A stretch of 9,038 nucleotides of DNA from Polaromonas sp. (lineage in GTDB: Bacteria; Pseudomonadota; Gammaproteobacteria; Burkholderiales; Burkholderiaceae_C): the NCBI GenBank assembly GCA_023259235.1, contig JAHFQQ010000136.1, positions 1 through 9,038 of the forward strand. The letters run 5' to 3'. The notes beneath the pieces were generated by a model. It was not told the origin of the DNA. It made no database searches and saw nothing but the letters and a program-made list of their open reading frames with translations. Shown piece by piece: positions 5,265 through 9,038 of the stretch (positions are counted from its first letter, which is position 1; the number at the start of each line of letters is the position of its first letter). The translations under genes were made by a program, and so were the position numbers.

Positions 5265-6642
5265 AGACCCGCCTGGCCAGTTCGGCCGCCAGGCCGGTAT
5301 AGCTGGCTGGCGTCATGGCCAGCAGGCGCAGCTTTTCAGCGTCGGGGATTTCCAGCGATTCGATCAGATCGCGCAGGTCTTTGGCGCTAACGGTTTTTCC
5401 GCGCGTGACTTCCTTGAGTTTTTCGTAAGCGCCCTGCACGCCATAGCGCCGCATCACCGTTTGAATCGGCTCGGCCAGCACCTCCCAGGAGGCGTTCAGG
5501 TCTTTGCCGAGGGCTTCGCGGTTGAGCTCAAGCTTGTTTAGCCCCACGCTCATCGAGTTGTAGGCCAGCACGGAGTAGCCCAGCGCCACGCCCATGTTGC
5601 GCAATACGGTGGAATCGGAGAGGTCGCGCTGCCAGCGGCTGATGGGCAGTTTTTCGCTCATGTGACGCAGCAGTGCGTTGGCCAGGCCCAGGTTGCCTTC
5701 GGCGTTTTCGAAGTCGATCGGGTTGACCTTGTGTGGCATGGTCGATGAGCCCACTTCGCCATCCTTGAGGCGCTGCTTGAAGTAGCCAACGCTCACATAA
5801 CCCCAGATATCGCGCGCAAAATCGATCAGGATGGTGTTGGCGCGGGCCACTGCGTCAAACAGCTCCGCCATGTAGTCGTGCGGTTCAATCTGGACGCTGT
5901 AGGGCTGAAACGTCAGGCCCAGACCAAGCGGTTCGGGGGTTTCAACCACATGTCGGCTGAAGGCTTCCCAGTCCATGTCGGGCCAGGCCGCCAGGTGCGC
6001 GTTGTAGTTGCCCACCGCGCCGTTCATTTTTCCCATGAGATTGACGCTGGCGATTTTTCCGCGTGCAATGGCCAGTCGGGCTACCACGTTGGCGATTTCC
6101 TTGCCTACCGTGGTTGGACTCGCCGTCTGGCCATGGGTGCGGCTGAGCATGGGCTCATCGGCGTAAGCGTGCGCCAGCTCCCTGAGCTGTCCCACGACCT
6201 TGTCCAAAGCCGGAAGCAGCACCAGTTCGCGGCCGCCCTTGAGCTGCAGCGCCTGGCTGGTGTTGTTGATGTCTTCGCTGGTGCAGGCAAAGTGCACGAA
6301 TTCCCTGGCCGCCAACAGCTCAGGCCGCGCCTCGAATTTTGACTTGATCCAGTACTCGACTGCCTTGACATCGTGGTTGGTGGTTTTTTCAATGTCCTTG
6401 ATGGCGCTGGCGTCGGCTTCCGAGAAGTTCCTGACCAAACCGAGCAGATAAGTGCGCGCGCCCGGGCTCAGTGGCTTGAATTCGGTGAAGTTGGCATCCG
6501 ACAGCGCCATGAACCAGGTAACTTCCACCTGAACCCGGCGGTGCATGTAGCCCTGCTCGGACATCAGGGGGCGCAACTGGCCAAGCTTTGCGGCGTAGCG
6601 GCCGTCCAGCGGCGACAGGGCATTGATGGGTGAAAAGCTCAT
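5263..6642 (-). CDS. purB: Adenylosuccinate lyase
   Basis: PurB is a cytoplasmic homotetramer that removes fumarate from SAICAR in IMP synthesis and from adenylosuccinate in AMP synthesis. The 459-residue product is close to E. coli PurB (456) and belongs to that form of the family. Family signatures: SPLDGRY at 10-16; EKTTNHDVKAVEY at 85-97; FACTSEDINNTS at 118-129; SRTHGQTASPTT at 167-178, with His170 equivalent to the catalytic His171 of E. coli; and the fumarase/lyase signature GSSTMPHKVNP at 298-308, on the flexible loop carrying the catalytic Ser. The reading frame extends upstream to 6771, but the ATG at 6642 starts at MSFSPINALSPLDGRY, the conserved N-terminus; the 43 upstream residues are unlike the family. 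No clear ribosome site precedes it. The gene is convergent with the DUF2007 gene (18 bases apart) and divergent from the GST gene. Confidence 0.97.
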   Translation of the reverse strand: MSFSPINALSPLDGRYAAKLGQLRPLMSEQGYMHRRVQVEVTWFMALSDANFTEFKPLSPGARTYLLGLVRNFSEADASAIKDIEKTTNHDVKAVEYWIKSKFEARPELLAAREFVHFACTSEDINNTSQALQLKGGRELVLLPALDKVVGQLRELAHAYADEPMLSRTHGQTASPTTVGKEIANVVARLAIARGKIASVNLMGKMNGAVGNYNAHLAAWPDMDWEAFSRHVVETPEPLGLGLTFQPYSVQIEPHDYMAELFDAVARANTILIDFARDIWGYVSVGYFKQRLKDGEVGSSTMPHKVNPIDFENAEGNLGLANALLRHMSEKLPISRWQRDLSDSTVLRNMGVALGYSVLAYNSMSVGLNKLELNREALGKDLNASWEVLAEPIQTVMRRYGVQGAYEKLKEVTRGKTVSAKDLRDLIESLEIPDAEKLRLLAMTPASYTGLAAELARRV

Positions 6643-6799
6643 CGGGTAATTGTAGGCCGACGCCCGCCAGTCGGCGCCAGCGCGCGCAGTCGTAATGGAT
6701 CGGTAGCCGGTCGGTCCGGGGCGCATTTGGGCGGTGTCAGCGGAGCCGGGCGCTGACTCGATAGAATACATTTCCCTTAGCCCACGATCTCACGCCATC
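6643..6799. promoter_or_regulatory. Divergent purB / GST control region
   Basis: This 157-base gap should hold both promoters. Only -10-like hexamers can be pointed to: TAGAAT at 6762-6767 on the plus strand (5 of 6), 33 bases before the GST start, and TACAAT at 6654-6649 on the minus strand (5 of 6), 6 bases before the purB ATG. Neither has a recognisable -35 at 16-19 bases. The purB hexamer would give an almost leaderless message. No PurR-type operator is recognised. Confidence 0.35.
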
Positions 6800-7447
6800 A
6801 TGAAACTCATCGGATCAGCCAGCAGTCCTTACGTGCGCAAAGTGCGCATCGTGATGTCCGAGAAAAAACTCGACTACCAACTGGTGCTGGAAGACGTCTG
6901 GGCCGCCGGTACCCGCATCAACGCCTCCAATCCGCTGGGCAAGGTGCCTTGCCTGGTGCTGGAAGGTGGCGAAGCGGTGTTTGACTCGCGCGTGATTGTC
7001 GAATACCTCGACACCTTGTCGCCGGTCGGCAAACTCATCCCGCCCCAGGGCCGCGAGCGCGCTGAGGTCAAGACCTGGGAGGCGCTGGCCGACGGCCTGC
7101 TTGACGCGTCCATCCTGGCGCGGCTGGAAGCCACCTGGCCGGGACGCAGTGCGGAGCAGCGCAGCGACGCCTGGATCACGCGGCAGATGGGCAAGATCGA
7201 CGCTGCGCTCAATGCCATGAGCACCGGTCTGGCCGACAAGGCTTTTTGCAGCGGCGTTCATTTCAGCCTGTCCGACGTGGCAGTCGGCTGCGCGCTGGGC
7301 TACCTGGATTTCCGCTTTGCGCAGATCAACTGGCGCCAAACTTACCCCAATCTGGCGAAATTGCAGGAAAAGCTGGTTCAGCGCGCCAGTTTCGTGGAAA
7401 GCCATCCTGATCGAGATTTGGCGAATAAAACGGCAGTAGCCCAGTAG
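6800..7447 (+). CDS. Glutathione S-transferase family protein, YibF-like
   Basis: A 215-residue cytosolic GST-fold protein. The N-terminal thioredoxin-like domain spans about residues 1-75: KLIGSASSPYVRKVRIVMSE, with Ser8/Ser9 before Pro10 at the usual catalytic position; NPLGKVP at 44-50 with the cis-proline before the substrate pocket; and FDSRVIVEYLDTL at 61-73, whose Asp-Ser pair normally binds the glutathione gamma-glutamyl group. A helical C-terminal domain follows (EALADGLLDASILARLE near 94-110, then SLSDVAVGCALGYLDFR near 156-172). The pattern matches E. coli YibF in order and length; its physiological substrate is unknown. The ATG at 6800 starts at MKLIGS, the family start; the frame is open from 6734 but the extra residues are unlike the family. 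There is no strong ribosome site. No partner gene is adjacent in the same direction within 500 bases. Confidence 0.9.
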   Translation: MKLIGSASSPYVRKVRIVMSEKKLDYQLVLEDVWAAGTRINASNPLGKVPCLVLEGGEAVFDSRVIVEYLDTLSPVGKLIPPQGRERAEVKTWEALADGLLDASILARLEATWPGRSAEQRSDAWITRQMGKIDAALNAMSTGLADKAFCSGVHFSLSDVAVGCALGYLDFRFAQINWRQTYPNLAKLQEKLVQRASFVESHPDRDLANKTAVAQ

Positions 7448-7455
7448 TTCAGGGC

Positions 7456-7487
7456 GCTTATAGCTCCTGAAACAGGAGCAAATAAGC
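7456..7487. repeat. Long hairpin just after the GST gene
   Basis: GCTCCTG (7463-7469), loop AAA, CAGGAGC (7473-7479) is a perfect 7-bp stem. Outside a small A-rich bulge, GCTTAT (7456-7461) pairs with ATAAGC (7482-7487), giving 13 base pairs in all. No T tract follows. It starts 9 bases after the GST stop. From memory it resembles the TAGCT-containing palindromes repeated between genes in Comamonadaceae, and it may protect the 3' end of the GST mRNA. Confidence 0.55.
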
Positions 7488-7821
7488 TGCGCTCGTCACT
7501 GGAAGTGTGTTTTTCGAGTCAGTGCTTCAAGCTGCCCACCAACTGCCTACCCGCAGGCATGCACTGCCCACGCGGGTTACCCGAAAGACAAAAATGCTGC
7601 GAAGCGCCCCGGCGCGAAGAAGGGAGGGAGGAGGAGCGCCCCGGGATTACATTCGGATCCAAATGGACCAGAAGGCTTCGCAACAATGAAACTGTAATGA
7701 AACCAGTGCTGCCCATTTGCACAGTCACCGCAATGTGTAGTCAGAGCGCGACGAGGCGCCAAAGGTTCCCCGCTGCGGTGTGGGGAGAAGCGTAAAGTTT
7801 TGTTAACTGGCTTCGACATCA

Positions 7822-7849
7822 CCAGCCACGCCAGAGTGGCCGGTTTTTT
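7822..7849 (+). terminator. Orphan intrinsic terminator upstream of rfaE2
   Basis: Stem GCCAC (7825-7829) / GTGGC (7836-7840) around loop GCCAGA, extended by CC/GG across one mismatch, then six Ts (7844-7849). This is a textbook plus-strand terminator, yet the nearest plus-strand gene (GST) ends 375 bases earlier. It could end a long GST 3' region, an unannotated small RNA, or a lost gene. Confidence 0.7.
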
Positions 7850-7989
7850 GTCGCAGGAAATATTTTTACCTGACAATCAACGCCGTGCTGAAGAACCGGA
7901 GCCTGCAAATCGTGCCGAACCAGGATCGCATGCAATTGGGCAGGAAACTGACGGCGTTCGTCACACCTTTCCCGGAAAGCGAAAACCGC

Positions 7990-8475
7990 ATGACTCAACC
8001 CCCTTTTCTTGACAAGATTGTGCCTCGGCAGGAGGCAACGTTGCGGGTGGCTGCCTTGCCCAGGCCAGTAGTTTTTACCAACGGAGTGTTTGATGTGCTG
8101 CATCGCGGCCACGTCACCTATCTCGCTCAGGCACGTGAGTTGGGCGCCAGTCTGGTGCTGGCGCTTAACACCGATGCATCGGCCAGGCGGCTTGGCAAAG
8201 GGGCTGACCGCCCGTTGAACAATCAGCTGGACCGTGCGGTCCTGCTGGCGGCGCTGGAGTGCGTGGATCTTGTCACCTGGTTTGACGAAGACACGCCGCT
8301 GGCGTTGATTGCCGAGATCAAGCCCGATATTCTGGTTAAAGGCGGCGACTACGACATGGAGCGGCTCGCCGAAACCGCCGTCGTCAAGGCATATGGCGGC
8401 AAGGCACTGACCATCCCGTTTGTCGATGGCTATTCCACCTCTGCGCTGGTGAAGAAGATCCGTTCGGCCGGTTGA
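7990..8475 (+). CDS. rfaE2: D-glycero-beta-D-manno-heptose 1-phosphate adenylyltransferase
   Basis: The enzyme transfers AMP from ATP to heptose 1-phosphate, giving ADP-D-glycero-D-manno-heptose for the LPS inner core. In E. coli it is the C-terminal half of the fused HldE; here it is a separate 161-residue protein, as in many betaproteobacteria, with the kinase (RfaE1) expected elsewhere. The nucleotidyltransferase signature FTNGVFDVLHRGH at residues 29-41 holds the HxGH motif. Also seen are LALNTDASARRLGKG at 57-71, RPLNN-x-x-DRAVLLAALECVD, the conserved KPDILVKGGDYD at 111-122, and the terminal YSTSALVKKIR. I chose ATG 7990 because it gives the usual short leader before the domain; the frame is open back to GTG 7885, but those 35 codons are unlike the family. 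The ribosome site is weak (GGAAAG about 13 bases away). It lies alone, 138 bases before oxyR. Confidence 0.94.
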   Translation: MTQPPFLDKIVPRQEATLRVAALPRPVVFTNGVFDVLHRGHVTYLAQARELGASLVLALNTDASARRLGKGADRPLNNQLDRAVLLAALECVDLVTWFDEDTPLALIAEIKPDILVKGGDYDMERLAETAVVKAYGGKALTIPFVDGYSTSALVKKIRSAG

Positions 8476-8532
8476 TCGCCGGGCCAGCGAAGGGTGTTGC
8501 GTCATTTGTCATCGGGAACAGGTTCGCGGCAA

Positions 8533-8550
8533 TCACGAATTTTCCCGTGA
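8533..8550. promoter_or_regulatory. Inverted repeat upstream of oxyR
   Basis: TCACG (8533-8537) and CGTGA (8546-8550) flank 8 bases. Its centre is about 72 bases before the oxyR ATG, near the position where LysR-type regulators bind their own promoters. It does not match the E. coli OxyR consensus. A hairpin in the rfaE2 3' region is the alternative, but no T tract follows. A further near-palindrome, CCGCCGTGGCGG (8567-8578), lies between it and the gene, and a -10-like CACAAT is at 8602-8607. Confidence 0.3.
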
Positions 8551-8613
8551 CTGTCCTGAAATTCAACCGCCGTGGCGGGCAGCCGGGGTGTCGAAAAGTC
8601 GCACAATAAGCCC

Positions 8614-9038
8614 ATGACGCTGACCGAGCTCAAATACATCGTTGCCGTGGCGCGAGAAAAGCACTTTGGCAGGTGGGCGGACGCTTGTCACGTGTCGCAA
8701 CCGACGCTCAGCGTGGCGATCAAGAAACTTGAGGAAGAGCTACAGGTCAAGCTGTTTGAGCGCAACGCCAGTGAAATTACCGTGACGCCACTGGGCGAGG
8801 AAATCGTGCGGCAGGCGCAAAGCGTGCTGGAGCAGGCTGACAATATTCGGGAAATCGCCAAGCGTGGCAAGGATCCGCTGGCTGGTGCCTTGCGCCTGGG
8901 CATCATCTACACCATCGGCCCGTATCTGCTGCCTGATCTGGTGCGCCAGACGATTGCGCGCACACCGCAAATGCCGCTGATTCTGCAGGAGAACTTCACC
9001 GTCAAGTTGCTCGAAGAACTGCGCACTGGCGAGATTGA
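8614..9038 (+). CDS. oxyR: OxyR, LysR-type peroxide-responsive regulator (5' part)
   Basis: OxyR senses hydrogen peroxide through a reversible disulfide and activates catalase, peroxiredoxin and related genes as a DNA-binding tetramer. The first 141 codons are present and the gene runs off the right edge. The winged helix-turn-helix lies at residues ~1-60 (MTLTELKYIVAVAREKHFGR, then CHVSQPTLSVAIKKLEEEL and LFERNASEITVTPLGEEIV). A linker helix (EIVRQAQSVLEQADNIREIA) leads into the ligand-binding fold. RLGIIYTIGPYLLPDLVRQT near 99-118 and LQENFTVKLLEELRTGEI are characteristic of OxyR rather than other LysR proteins. The two redox cysteines (Cys199/Cys208 in E. coli) would lie beyond the window, so redox sensing cannot be confirmed. 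Residue 21 is Trp (HFGRWADACHVSQ), where relatives normally have Ala. No clear ribosome site precedes ATG 8614. The neighbouring rfaE2 is on the same strand 138 bases upstream. Confidence 0.92.
   Translation, partial: MTLTELKYIVAVAREKHFGRWADACHVSQPTLSVAIKKLEEELQVKLFERNASEITVTPLGEEIVRQAQSVLEQADNIREIAKRGKDPLAGALRLGIIYTIGPYLLPDLVRQTIARTPQMPLILQENFTVKLLEELRTGEI

Larger units (their letters stand above)
7448..7989. other. 542-base gap between GST and rfaE2 genes
   Basis: No convincing protein gene is seen; the longest frames (about 96-99 codons, both strands) have no family resemblance and lie on top of each other. Structured elements are present: the long hairpin at 7456-7487; a weak stem CACT/AGTG followed by TTTTT (7497-7514) that may end the GST message; an odd palindrome CGGGT-T-ACCCG (7573-7583); a 21-base all-purine run (7616-7636) between two copies of AGCGCCCCGG; a TCCCC/GGGGA stem around 7766-7787; and an intrinsic terminator at 7822-7849. 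The last ~105 bases (from GTG 7885) are an in-frame extension of rfaE2 but look non-coding. Confidence 0.5.

Noticed and set aside
7448..7820. Known housekeeping RNA (6S, tmRNA, SRP RNA, RNase P RNA)
   Set aside because: None of the conserved core motifs of these RNAs could be read by eye; only an unidentified transcript remains possible.
7505..7876. Small proteins of 60-99 residues in the GST-rfaE2 gap
   Set aside because: Low-complexity composition, no ribosome site or recognisable domain, mutual overlap, and the terminator structure lies inside some of them.
1..9038. CRISPR array, integron or defence island
   Set aside because: No regularly spaced repeats, no integrase or attC-like sites, and no recognisable defence genes on either strand.

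Overview
The window looks like a piece of a betaproteobacterial chromosome, most likely from the Comamonadaceae (Polaromonas/Rhodoferax/Acidovorax type). The coding sequence is GC-rich. The OxyR head, the adenylosuccinate lyase, the separate RfaE2 (not fused to its kinase) and the DUF2007/zinc-ribbon protein all read like that family. The assignment rests on remembered family resemblance, not on a search.

Layout. Bases 1-695 are a decayed, gene-poor stretch holding a double-truncated IS5-family transposase fragment. moaC (molybdenum cofactor synthesis, minus strand) follows, then divergently a secreted BepA-like M48 metalloprotease with a TPR-like tail. Its 3' end overlaps, tail to tail, a small four-helix membrane protein gene (phage-holin/YvlD family, minus strand). 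A 14-TM-type DHA2 drug exporter and a DUF2007/zinc-ribbon protein run on the plus strand and end at an intrinsic terminator, which also touches the end of the convergent purB. A YibF-like glutathione S-transferase is divergent from purB. About 540 bases without a convincing gene follow, containing a strong hairpin and an orphan intrinsic terminator. Then come rfaE2 (ADP-heptose synthesis for LPS) and the first 141 codons of oxyR (peroxide regulator), which runs off the right edge.

The genes are mostly single-cistron housekeeping or envelope/stress functions in alternating orientation, not one operon or pathway. A loose envelope/stress theme (outer-membrane quality-control protease, efflux, GST, LPS heptose, OxyR) is visible, but nothing in the sequence shows co-regulation.

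I found no convincing new multi-gene system. The best observations are: an AT-rich, internally repetitive segment inside moaC that adds about 12 codons compared with E. coli MoaC; a tryptophan at a normally small position in the OxyR helix-turn-helix; an orphan terminator in the 7448-7989 gap that could end a small RNA; and a 7-bp dyad between the holin-like gene and the exporter.
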